Assembly (NCBI GenBank): GCA_900754435.1
Contig: CAAECT010000204.1
Location: 1 to 6,304, forward strand
Length of the DNA: 6,304 nucleotides
DNA from: an uncultured Collinsella sp.
Lineage (GTDB): Bacteria > Actinomycetota > Coriobacteriia > Coriobacteriales > Coriobacteriaceae
Reading direction: 5' to 3'
Under the pieces are notes generated by a model that made no database searches, was not told where the DNA came from, and saw only the letters and a program-made list of their open reading frames with translations. This document shows, piece after piece, positions 1 through 5,508 of this stretch. Position 1 is the first letter of the stretch. Each line of letters begins with the position of its first letter. A program made the position numbers and the translations under genes.

Positions 1-483
1 GCCGGCACCCACAACGCCCGACACCACGTCGCCGTTAATGATGACGCCACCGCCCACGCCGGTACCGATGGTGACCATCACGACGTTCTGCACGCCCTTG
101 GCAGAGCCGAGCCAGGCCTCGCCCATAGCTGCGGCGTTGGCATCGTTCTCGTACTTAACGACCGCATCGGGGCAGTGCTCCTGGATGGCGATCTTGAGCT
201 CGGGCAGGTTGATGGCAATGTTGGCCTTGACCTTGGCATCGCCCGCAGCAGGAATGGGGCACGGAACGGCCAGGCCGATGCCCGCCACAAAGGCGCGCGG
301 AATCTGAGCCTTGGCGACCACCTGGTCGATGGCCTCGGTCACCGCGGCAAAGCCCGCAGCGTCAACGATGGGAGGCGTAGGCACGCTGGCCTTGGCAAGC
401 AGGTTGCCATCCTCGTCGAACAGGCCCTCCTTAACCGAAGTGCCGCCGACGTCGATACCGATGTAGTACTGCTTAGGTTCCAT
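1..483 (-). CDS. ROK-family sugar kinase (probable glucokinase), partial, C-terminus outside window
   Basis: The first 161 residues are visible; the rest lies beyond the left edge (family members are about 300-320 aa). ROK kinases transfer the ATP gamma-phosphate to a hexose in the cytoplasm. Seen here: the N-terminal phosphate loop IGIDVGGTSVK (residues 8-18), the catalytic-base segment YENDANAAAMGEAW with Asp114, and the second glycine loop TIGTGVGGGVI (138-148). The ATG at 481-483 is preceded by an AAAGGTGG ribosome-binding site. The usual ROK PGPV turn reads VPCPIP here (residues 73-78), a Gly-to-Cys change. The zinc-binding CXCGXXGC motif of many ROK proteins would lie outside the window. 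There is no N-terminal helix-turn-helix, so this is a kinase and not a ROK repressor. Its place downstream of a phospho-disaccharide operon suggests it phosphorylates the free hexose released by the GH1 enzyme, but terminator-like hairpins separate the two. Fructokinase or N-acetylmannosamine kinase remain possible. Confidence 0.9.
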   Translation of the reverse strand, partial: MEPKQYYIGIDVGGTSVKEGLFDEDGNLLAKASVPTPPIVDAAGFAAVTEAIDQVVAKAQIPRAFVAGIGLAVPCPIPAAGDAKVKANIAINLPELKIAIQEHCPDAVVKYENDANAAAMGEAWLGSAKGVQNVVMVTIGTGVGGGVIINGDVVSGVVGAG

Positions 484-536
484 GGGAGCCCACCTTTCTC
501 GTTTAAACATTGCCTGTATGGTACCGCTCCTAAGGC

Positions 537-578
537 AAAAACCTGCCAAAAAGGGACAGGTTTGTTTTGGCAGGTTTT
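537..578 (-). terminator. Perfect 14-bp inverted repeat, terminator-like or leader hairpin
   Basis: AAAACCTGCCAAAA at 538-551 and its exact complement at 565-578 flank a 13-nt loop. Read leftward, the GC core CCTGCC/GGCAGG is followed by a run of five T, as in an intrinsic terminator. Because the arms begin and end in A/T runs, it could work in both directions. A second, competing pairing exists: CAGGTTT at 557-563 can also pair with AAACCTG at 539-545. It lies 54 bp upstream of the kinase start, so it is either a second terminator behind the PTS operon or a leader element of the kinase. Confidence 0.55.
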
Positions 579-580
579 AT
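554..580. repeat. Degenerate intergenic repeat, copy 1 (kinase leader)
   Basis: GGACAGGTTTG followed by TTTTGGCAGGTTTTATC resembles the stretch at 4436-4461 upstream of GH1, with a 2-nt gap and only a few substitutions. Both copies lie in the 5' leaders of leftward sugar genes and in the same orientation. In the leftward sense each contains two AACCYG units spaced 14 nt apart. This copy also forms the right arm of the 537-578 inverted repeat. Confidence 0.45.
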
Positions 581-631
581 CTGGGGAAACGTGAGTGCCC
601 GCTCAACAGGTCGCACAGGGCCTTCGCCAAA

Positions 632-666
632 CAAAAGGGCACCGGGAGGCGGAAACTCCCGGCACC
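632..666 (-). terminator. Rho-independent terminator of the PTS operon
   Basis: On the minus strand GGUGCCGGGAG (666-656) pairs with CUCCCGGUGCC (648-638) across a 7-nt loop, giving an 11-bp stem. This is followed by CTTTTGTTT. Two of the pairs are G-U in the leftward transcript but would be A-C mismatches in a rightward one, so the structure points leftward. It sits about 60 nt after the EIIA stop codon and is the natural end of the GH1-EIIC-EIIB-EIIA transcript. Confidence 0.75.
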
Positions 667-724
667 TGTGAAAGGGACTAAATTGTCTGTTGGAATACGC
701 GGTCCGTCGCGGCGATAACGCCAG

Positions 725-1057
725 CTAGGCCTTCAGTGCCTGCAGCTGCTTGTGGACCTCGATGAGCTCCGTGGCCATAACGCGCATGGTCTCGGTACCT
801 GCCATCTGGTCCTCGGCATGCAGCAGAATCAGCGGGGCCTCGCCGTTACGCTCGCCGTTGGCCTCCTTTTTAAGGAGCCCCATATGGACATCGTGGCCAC
901 CGTTGTAAGCATCGTCGCCCTGCTTGATAAGCTCCTCGGCGGCGTCAAAATCGCCCTCCTTGGCCTTTTGCACGGCATTGATGTACATGCTCTTGGCGGT
1001 ACCGACGTAGCTGATGATCTCAAAGCAGGTCATCTGCAGCTCGTTCATATCCTCCAT
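725..1057 (-). CDS. PTS EIIA component, lactose/cellobiose family
   Basis: This cytoplasmic phosphocarrier accepts phosphate from HPr and passes it to EIIB. It is a single all-helical PTS_IIA (LacA/ChbA-type) domain of 110 aa, close to the family norm. The phosphorylated histidine is in LLHAEDQM (His80 from the chosen start), with the family Asp three residues later (Asp83) that organises the trimer's metal site. A second conserved His-rich stretch, GGHDVHMGLL, lies before it. The reading frame is open to a GTG at 1066 right next to the EIIB stop. I chose the ATG at 1055-1057 because TAGGTG lies 6 nt upstream, overlapping the EIIB stop. An ATG at 1048 is also possible. It is the last gene of the operon, translationally coupled to EIIB and followed by a terminator. 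Lactose versus cellobiose/chitobiose cannot be decided from this subunit. Confidence 0.93.
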   Translation of the reverse strand: MEDMNELQMTCFEIISYVGTAKSMYINAVQKAKEGDFDAAEELIKQGDDAYNGGHDVHMGLLKKEANGERNGEAPLILLHAEDQMAGTETMRVMATELIEVHKQLQALKA

Positions 1058-1066
1058 GTGCTGCAC

Positions 1067-1369
1067 CTAGCCCATCACGCTGATGCAGTGGTCGATAATG
1101 CCGGCGGCGTTCATGCGGCCGTAGTCGACCATGTTGATGACCTCGACCGGGAAACGGCCGGCGGCCTCCTTCTCAAAATCGCCCTTGGTGTAGCCAATCT
1201 GCGGGCCGAGCAGCAAGATGTCGCACTCGTCCAGGTGATCGTGAGCCTCATTCATGGGGCGAGCCTCGACCTCGATGTCCAGACCGCGGCTTGCGACCTC
1301 GGACTGCATCTTCTGGACCAGCAGGCTCGTGGACATGCCGGCGTTGCAGCAAAGCATGATCTTCTTCAT
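1067..1369 (-). CDS. PTS EIIB component, lactose/cellobiose family
   Basis: This small cytoplasmic protein (100 aa) is phosphorylated on cysteine by EIIA and hands the phosphate to the sugar bound in EIIC. The N-terminal P-loop-like motif CNAGMSTSLLV carries the catalytic cysteine, Cys8. It is preceded by another cysteine, Cys7, so the motif reads LCCNAGMSTS. The family signature LLLGPQIGY is at residues 52-60, and a C-terminal VEVINMVDYGRMNAAG segment matches the ChbB-type fold. The start ATG (1367-1369) has a near-ideal AAGGAGG ribosome-binding site at 1375-1381. EIIA follows with essentially no gap. A 155-bp structured gap separates it from EIIC, and its strong own ribosome-binding site suits a cytoplasmic subunit made independently of the membrane subunit. 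Confidence 0.95.
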   Translation of the reverse strand: MKKIMLCCNAGMSTSLLVQKMQSEVASRGLDIEVEARPMNEAHDHLDECDILLLGPQIGYTKGDFEKEAAGRFPVEVINMVDYGRMNAAGIIDHCISVMG

Positions 1370-1440
1370 GGTTTCCTCCTTATAACTGCGCGGCGCGCAG
1401 ACGACAACTGGTTTTATTCCTTGCGGCTACTGTACCCACC

Positions 1441-1496
1441 CCCCTGCATCTTTACGCAGGAGGAGAGCCGCGAGCACCGGCACCGCGTACCGGCGC
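1441..1496 (-). other. Two intercistronic mRNA hairpins between EIIC and EIIB
   Basis: In the leftward transcript the first hairpin pairs GCGCCGGUA (1496-1488) with UGCCGGUGC (1482-1474), 9 bp around a 5-nt loop. The second pairs CUCCUGCG (1462-1455) with UGCAGGGG (1448-1441), 8 bp around a 6-nt loop. Both use G-U pairs that would be mismatches on the opposite strand. Neither is followed by a T run, so they are not classical terminators. They may protect the ends of a processed mRNA or adjust EIIC against EIIB/EIIA amounts. That role is inference. Confidence 0.45.
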
Positions 1497-1524
1497 CCGC
1501 AACGGTGGAAGGGAAAACGAACGT

Positions 1525-2877
1525 TTAGGCGTTCTGCTCGGCAAGGGCCTCCTGCTTGGCGATGGCCTTCTCGGAGATCCTCATAAAGGGCAGGTAGACA
1601 GCCATGCCGATGACAAGCTCGAGAGCCTGCCACACGCCGGCGCGCCAGTCAAAGCCCGTGGCAAGCAGGGCGTTAATGACGGGAGGCATGGTCCAAGGCA
1701 CCTGGGCGATGCAGGGGCTAATGATGCCCGCACAGGTCAGGCCATAGGTGATACCGATGAACAGGTCGGGAAGAAGCACGAACGGAATCATGAGCGGCAG
1801 GTTGTACACGACGGGGTAACCGTAGATGACCGGCTCGTTGATGTTAAACAGGCCAGGAACGATAGCCATCTTGGCAACGGTCTTGGAAGCCTTGTTCTTG
1901 GAGAACAGGAAGGTATCGAGCAGGAGCATGAGGGTGCAGCCCGAGCCGCCGATGAGGGCGAAGCTGTTGACGATCTGCATGTTCATGTAGTGATCGGGCT
2001 GGATGGTGCCGCCGGCGGCAAAGGTAGCCATGTTGTCGACGATGAGCATGGTCAGGATCGGCTCGACGGTAGCGCCAGAGATGGTGGACTGGTGAATACC
2101 AACGCAGAACAGCAGGTTAGCAAGGGTGTAGATGAGGATAACAGCCCACGGACCGGCGTTCATGATGCTCTTGAGCGGGTTGGAAATGCACGTGGAGATA
2201 ATGGTGCACAGATCGGTGCCGGCAAACACGGCGAGCAGAGCCGCGGCAATGGCGAAGATCGAGAGGTTGAGCAGCATCGGGATCATGACGTTAAAGGAGT
2301 TGGAGACCGCGGGAGGCACACCCTCGCCCAGCTTGACCTTGAGCTTCTCGACGCCGGAAATCTTAATGAAGAGCGTAACGGAGAGCAGAGCGATGATAAT
2401 GGCCGCGAACAGACCGTTGGTACCGGTGTTGGCAGTCGAAAGGGCGCCCGTGACCTCGGCAGAGGTAATCTTGTCGGTGAGCAGCGGACTCGTGGCGGCA
2501 AGCGTGGCGGTGATCTGCTGCGGCATCATGATGACGAAAGCGGAGATGGCGACGACCACGCAAGCGAGCGGGTTATCGAAGCGCTCGTTCTTAGCGAGGC
2601 TGTAGCCAATCAGTCCAGCCAAGATGATGGCAGAGACGTTGAGGGTGCCCAGCGTAATTGCCGAGCCCCAGGTCTGAAGGTTGGCAAGACCCGCCGCATC
2701 GAGCGGGAACAGAGGGAACACGACGTTGTTAATAAGAACCGCGATACCCGCAAGGATATAGAGCGGCGTGATGGTTGCGAAGGCATCGCGCAGGGAACGC
2801 AGGTGAACCTGGTTTCCCACCTTCGCAGAGACCTCGGCAAACTTGTCGAGGAAACTCTTTCCGTTGTCACTGGCCAT
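1525..2877 (-). CDS. PTS EIIC component (membrane permease), lactose/cellobiose family
   Basis: This integral membrane channel of the PTS binds and translocates the disaccharide. At 450 aa it has the length of stand-alone CelB/ChbC-type EIIC proteins. An N-terminal amphipathic segment is followed by about ten hydrophobic segments (for example residues 33-58, 76-95, 104-120, 155-172, 198-219, 243-262, 364-390). The sugar-site signature CVGIHQS holds His262, and the loop GLFNINEPVIYGYPV holds Glu348; these correspond to the histidine and glutamate that contact the sugar and its phosphorylation site in ChbC. The C-terminus (KQEALAEQNA) is short and polar, with no fused EIIB or EIIA domain. The ATG at 2875-2877 has TAGGAG upstream. 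It is second in the operon, 120 bp after the GH1 stop. Cellobiose-type beta-glucosides are the likeliest substrate class, though lactose permeases share the fold. Confidence 0.95.
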   Translation of the reverse strand: MASDNGKSFLDKFAEVSAKVGNQVHLRSLRDAFATITPLYILAGIAVLINNVVFPLFPLDAAGLANLQTWGSAITLGTLNVSAIILAGLIGYSLAKNERFDNPLACVVVAISAFVIMMPQQITATLAATSPLLTDKITSAEVTGALSTANTGTNGLFAAIIIALLSVTLFIKISGVEKLKVKLGEGVPPAVSNSFNVMIPMLLNLSIFAIAAALLAVFAGTDLCTIISTCISNPLKSIMNAGPWAVILIYTLANLLFCVGIHQSTISGATVEPILTMLIVDNMATFAAGGTIQPDHYMNMQIVNSFALIGGSGCTLMLLLDTFLFSKNKASKTVAKMAIVPGLFNINEPVIYGYPVVYNLPLMIPFVLLPDLFIGITYGLTCAGIISPCIAQVPWTMPPVINALLATGFDWRAGVWQALELVIGMAVYLPFMRISEKAIAKQEALAEQNA

Positions 2878-2959
2878 GATTGCTCCTAACTTTCAAATCC
2901 GGCCTTTTCCTATGCGCACGGTGGTCTGTCGCCCTCTGCCACCAGATGTGCCATGTTTT

Positions 2960-2975
2960 GCGCGCGGCGGCGCGC
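2960..2975 (-). other. All-GC hairpin in the GH1-EIIC gap
   Basis: GCGCGC at 2960-2965 and 2970-2975 flank a 4-nt loop (GGCG), giving a compact 6-bp GC stem with possible flanking G-U pairs. It lies 23-38 nt past the GH1 stop within the 120-bp gap before EIIC. Leftward it is followed by AAAAC and not by T, so it is not a canonical terminator. It may act as an mRNA stability or pausing element. I saw no convincing promoter in this gap, so EIIC is probably co-transcribed with GH1. Confidence 0.35.
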
Positions 2976-2997
2976 GGTCTGGGCGTCTGCTTGGTCG

Positions 2998-4398
2998 CTA
3001 GTCGACCACGTGGGTCGTTGCGACCTGCTTGAGCCAAGCCGCCGACTTCTTAAGGCGGCGCTTGTAGCCGTCCATCAGGTCGACCTCGACAAAGCCGTAA
3101 CGGTTCTTAAAGGCATTCGCCCAAGACCAGTTATCGATGACGGCCCAATAATGGTATCCGCGGCACTTGGCGCCCCCGGCAATTGCCTTGGCCACCCACT
3201 CCAGGTGCTGGCGTACAAAGTCGACGCGGTAGTCATCCTGGATGGTTCCTTCGGCGTCACGGTTCTTGTATTCGTCCATAATGCCGATACCGTTTTCGGA
3301 TACAAACCACTCAAGATCGGGGTAATTCTTGGCGCAGTCCATGCCAAAGTCGTAGAGGCCCTGCGGGTAGATTTCCCCGCCGCGGCTCTCGTTCATAACG
3401 GCATCGGGCCATACGTACTCGTCGGCAAAGTGCGGCAGGCCGTACTGGTCGACCTTGCTCGCCGGCGCTTGAACACGCGTGGGGTGGTAGTAGTTGCAGC
3501 CGAGCCAGTCGACAACACCCTGCTTGAGAATCTCCTGGTCGCCGGCACGGAACGGAAGCTTAACGCCGCCCTCGGCCAGGCTGTCGAGCACGTCGGCGGG
3601 AAGCTCGCCCTTGGTAATAAGATCGAGCCACCAGCGATTGTTGATACCGCTGGTCATACGCACGGCCTCGAGGTCTGCCTCGCTGGGATTCTCCTTGGTA
3701 TAGACCGGGGTAAAGCAGTTGATCATGCCAATCTTGGCATCGCTGCGAACGGCGCCCTCGTCATAGGCGCGGCGGTAGTTGGCCACGGCCAGCGAATGCG
3801 CCAGCGAGATGTGATACTGCACGGTGCGGGCGCGGCTAAAGTCGTGGAGCTGCGGGAACCACACGCCCTCTTGATAGCGCTGTTCGGGCTCGACGATGGG
3901 CTCGTTAAAGGTGAACCAGTACTTAATCTCCTGGCCAAACTCGTGGAAGGCGACGTCGGCGTAATGCGCGTAAGCCTCGACGACCTCACGGCTCTCCCAA
4001 CCGCCGCGGTCAAAGAGGTAGGTGGGCATGTCAAAGTGGTACAGGTTGACGAACGGCTCCAACCCGGCCTCGCGAGAGGCACGAAACAGCTCGTGGTACC
4101 ACGCGGCGCCCTCCTCATTAAGGTTGCCGTCGGCATCGAGCAGACGACTCCACTGGATGGACGTGCGATAGGTATCCAGGCCCAAGTCCTTCATAATGCG
4201 AAGGTCCTCCTGGTACTTAGCCATAAAGTCATTGCCGGCATAAGAGCCAACGCGGTTGTAGAACGAACCCAGATCCTGGATGGACCAGGTGTCCCACAGG
4301 TTCTCGAGCTTGCCGCCCTGGTTCCACTGACCCTCGGTCTGCGGGCCGGACATAGCGGCGCCAAAGAAGAAGTCACGGGGCAGCTGATACTGTGCCAT
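2998..4398 (-). CDS. GH1 6-phospho-beta-glycosidase (6-phospho-beta-glucosidase family)
   Basis: This cytoplasmic retaining glycosidase of family GH1 hydrolyses PTS-phosphorylated beta-disaccharides to a hexose-6-phosphate and a free hexose. At 466 aa it has the standard single TIM-barrel length. The N-terminal GH1 signature appears as FFFGAAMSGPQTEG (residues 10-23). The acid/base is Glu166 in FTFNEP and the nucleophile is Glu368 in VSENG. The phosphate-binding loop is NWSWANAFKNRYGF (423-436). Ser425 replaces the Glu of plain beta-glucosidases and Tyr434 is kept, both marking a phospho-sugar enzyme. However, the position expected to be Lys is Asn432, with Lys431 and Arg433 on either side. 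Trp426 after the serine is more like LacG 6-phospho-beta-galactosidases. The ATG at 4396-4398 has GTGAGGA upstream; the frame runs open to 4521, but that part lacks family homology. It is the first gene of the PTS operon. The exact sugar is uncertain. Confidence 0.93.
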   Translation of the reverse strand: MAQYQLPRDFFFGAAMSGPQTEGQWNQGGKLENLWDTWSIQDLGSFYNRVGSYAGNDFMAKYQEDLRIMKDLGLDTYRTSIQWSRLLDADGNLNEEGAAWYHELFRASREAGLEPFVNLYHFDMPTYLFDRGGWESREVVEAYAHYADVAFHEFGQEIKYWFTFNEPIVEPEQRYQEGVWFPQLHDFSRARTVQYHISLAHSLAVANYRRAYDEGAVRSDAKIGMINCFTPVYTKENPSEADLEAVRMTSGINNRWWLDLITKGELPADVLDSLAEGGVKLPFRAGDQEILKQGVVDWLGCNYYHPTRVQAPASKVDQYGLPHFADEYVWPDAVMNESRGGEIYPQGLYDFGMDCAKNYPDLEWFVSENGIGIMDEYKNRDAEGTIQDDYRVDFVRQHLEWVAKAIAGGAKCRGYHYWAVIDNWSWANAFKNRYGFVEVDLMDGYKRRLKKSAAWLKQVATTHVVD

Positions 4399-4434
4399 CA
4401 AGTCCTCACTTTCGTGTTCTAGAGCTTCCGGTTG

Positions 4435-4464
4435 GAGACGGGTTTGCCTTGGCAGGTTATCCGG
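4435..4464. repeat. Degenerate intergenic repeat, copy 2 (GH1 leader)
   Basis: The partner of the stretch at 554-580. The shared cores are GGTTTG and TTGGCAGGTT, followed by ATC. It lies 37-66 bp upstream of the GH1 start codon. Unlike copy 1 it lacks the complementary left arm and so does not form the long hairpin. It could be a regulator-binding site, a leader RNA element, or a decayed member of a dispersed genomic repeat family. Confidence 0.4.
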
Positions 4465-4500
4465 CGCGGGCGCGCACCGGTTATCTGTGTATCCAGCCCG

Positions 4501-4546
4501 CCAAAACAAAACCGTCCCCAAACGGCCGGTCCTGCTGTACTGCAGG
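4501..4546 (-). promoter_or_regulatory. Possible attenuator in the GH1 leader
   Basis: In the leftward transcript, one hairpin (CCUGC/GCAGG, 4546-4542 with 4535-4531) is followed by a second. In the second, GGCCGU (4527-4522) pairs with ACGGUU (4515-4510) around UUGGGG. A T-rich tail, TTGTTTTGG, follows to 4501. The stem is weak (six pairs, two of them G-U), so it would be at most a leaky terminator. It sits between the predicted promoter and the GH1 gene. I saw no clear BglG/LicT-type antiterminator target nearby. Confidence 0.3.
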
Positions 4547-4564
4547 GCTCCGTTCGTTGCCTAC

Positions 4565-4582
4565 AACTATAGCGCTCTAATT
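4565..4582. promoter_or_regulatory. Imperfect palindrome over the GH1 -10 region (candidate operator)
   Basis: AACTATAGC and GCTCTAATT form an 18-bp imperfect palindrome, with 7 of 9 symmetric positions matching. It covers the predicted -10 box and part of the spacer of the GH1 promoter, where a repressor would block initiation. It does not share an obvious sequence with the palindrome at 4675-4688, so binding of one regulator to both is not established. Confidence 0.25.
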
Positions 4583-4593
4583 TTCAAAGTAAA
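4566..4593 (-). promoter_or_regulatory. Candidate sigma-70 promoter of the GH1-PTS operon
   Basis: The minus strand has TTTACT (4593-4588) as -35, a 16-nt spacer, and TATAGT (4571-4566; 5 of 6 consensus) as -10. Immediately upstream on that strand is an A-rich run (about 4596-4617, seen as CTTTTTCTTTTTTCTTTCTC-type tract on the plus strand) that resembles an UP element. Transcription would start near 4559 and give a leader of about 160 nt before the GH1 ATG at 4398. Confidence 0.45.
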
Positions 4594-4636
4594 GCGTCTT
4601 TTTCTTTTTTCTTTCTCGGACTTCTTATATAAAAGT

Positions 4637-4665
4637 AATATGGGTGCCTCGTTGGGGGTTATACT
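4637..4665 (+). promoter_or_regulatory. Weak candidate promoter of the gntR gene
   Basis: TATACT at 4660-4665 matches the -10 consensus at 5 of 6 positions. The expected -35 zone (around 4637-4642) has no good match. Initiation near 4672 would give a leader of about 42 nt that contains the AAAGGAGG ribosome-binding site. The weak -35 would suit a low-level regulator. TAATAT (4636-4641) and TATATA (4626-4631) are other possible -10 boxes. Confidence 0.3.
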
Positions 4666-4674
4666 TACTTATGT

Positions 4675-4688
4675 ATTCATATATGAAT
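4675..4688. promoter_or_regulatory. Perfect 14-bp palindrome upstream of gntR (candidate operator)
   Basis: ATTCATATATGAAT is an exact palindrome 26-39 bp before the GntR start codon, at or just after the predicted transcription start. GntR-family dimers bind short palindromes, and a site here would give autoregulation. The rest of the 4399-4713 gap holds the GH1 promoter, leader structures and A/T-rich runs; I found no additional gene in it. Confidence 0.4.
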
Positions 4689-4713
4689 TTATATATGTCA
4701 GAAAGGAGGTTCC

Positions 4714-5433
4714 ATGATTCCCAAATACGAGGCGATAGCTGCAGATATCCGTCGAAGCATCGAGGACGGCGCCCTTAAGCCGGGCGACAAACTGCCCACC
4801 GTCGTAGAGTTTTGCGAGCTGTATAGCGTTTCCAAGATCACCGTCAAGCGCGCAATCGAGCAGATCACCGAGGAGGGTCTTGTTACCAGCCGTCGCGGGT
4901 CGGGCACCTACGTTAAGGACACGGCGGGTCTTCCCGACCAGGCGTTTTTCCAGGGCAAAAACGACCGCGCCCAGGGCTTTTCGTATGAGCACCGCGGGGA
5001 GAAGGTAACCTCGGTGGTCTACGATTTCTCGATTGTCAATCCACCAGCGGACGTCGCTACTCAGCTGGGAATTGCCGAGGACGACTTTGCCTATCACATC
5101 GTGCGCGTGCGCCAGGTCGACGAGAAGCCCATCGTCATCGAGTACACCTACATGCCTCTCGAGCTGATACCGGGCCTTAAAAAGAAGGACCTGTACGGAT
5201 CGGTCTATAGCTTTATCCGCGAGCAATGCGGGCTGAAGATTTCGAGCTTCCACCGCACCATCCGTGCCGTGGCGGCAACCGAGGAAGAGGCCGAGCGCCT
5301 GGACACCAAACCCGGCGCTCCCCTGCTCGAGCTCAACCAGATTGGCTTTTTGGATAGCGGCAACGCCTTTGAGTACTCGATTTCGCGCAACGTCGGCGAC
5401 CGCTTTGAGCTGCACAACGTAACGTTGGCATAG
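4714..5433 (+). CDS. GntR-family (HutC subfamily) transcriptional regulator with UTRA domain
   Basis: This DNA-binding protein of 239 aa probably represses the sugar operon and responds to a phosphorylated sugar. The N-terminal winged helix-turn-helix spans about residues 2-68. It includes LKPGDKLPTVVEFCELYSV, the recognition region SKITVKRAIEQITEEGL, and the wing SRRGSGTYV. A linker of about 15-20 residues leads to a UTRA effector domain (about 88-235). That domain shows the typical HIVRVRQVDEKPIVIEYTYM core, with Arg131, Arg133 and Glu143, and a final ISRNVGDRFELH strand. The start ATG has AAAGGAGG at 4702-4709 just upstream. It is transcribed divergently from the GH1-PTS operon across a shared regulatory region, the usual arrangement for a local regulator. 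Its effector is likely a PTS product such as a disaccharide phosphate or hexose phosphate, but the sequence does not show which. No terminator separates it from manA. Confidence 0.93.
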   Translation: MIPKYEAIAADIRRSIEDGALKPGDKLPTVVEFCELYSVSKITVKRAIEQITEEGLVTSRRGSGTYVKDTAGLPDQAFFQGKNDRAQGFSYEHRGEKVTSVVYDFSIVNPPADVATQLGIAEDDFAYHIVRVRQVDEKPIVIEYTYMPLELIPGLKKKDLYGSVYSFIREQCGLKISSFHRTIRAVAATEEEAERLDTKPGAPLLELNQIGFLDSGNAFEYSISRNVGDRFELHNVTLA

Positions 5434-5508
5434 GTTTTTGTAGTCATGCGGGCGCTCGTTATGACTCGATTAGAGCGGGCGGCCGCGCAACACCATGGGG
5501 GTATGAAC

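Noticed and set aside
698..722. Small hairpins right after the EIIA stop
   Set aside because: Stems of only 4 bp and mutually overlapping; the stronger terminator at 632-666 explains the transcript end better.
752..1528. Plus-strand open frame across EIIA, EIIB and the gap before EIIC
   Set aside because: It spans two real genes on the other strand; no domain, and no supporting gene context.
1990..2889. Long plus-strand open frame opposite EIIC
   Set aside because: Antisense to a well-supported membrane permease; the translation is rich in charged, low-complexity residues and has no family features.
2953..4422. Very long open frame on the plus strand opposite the GH1 gene
   Set aside because: It lies entirely antisense to a clear GH1 gene, shows no recognisable domain, and is explained by the strong third-position GC bias that removes stop codons from the opposite strand.
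4399..4521. 41-residue N-terminal extension of the GH1 protein from an upstream in-frame ATG
   Set aside because: The extension has no GH1 homology, while the ATG at 4398 has a good ribosome-binding site and gives the standard protein start.
5442..5466. Inverted repeat AGTCAT/ATGACT between gntR and manA, considered as a terminator
   Set aside because: Only 6 bp with a 13-nt loop and no T run after it; the TTTTT at 5435-5439 precedes it, so it is unlikely to terminate rightward transcription.
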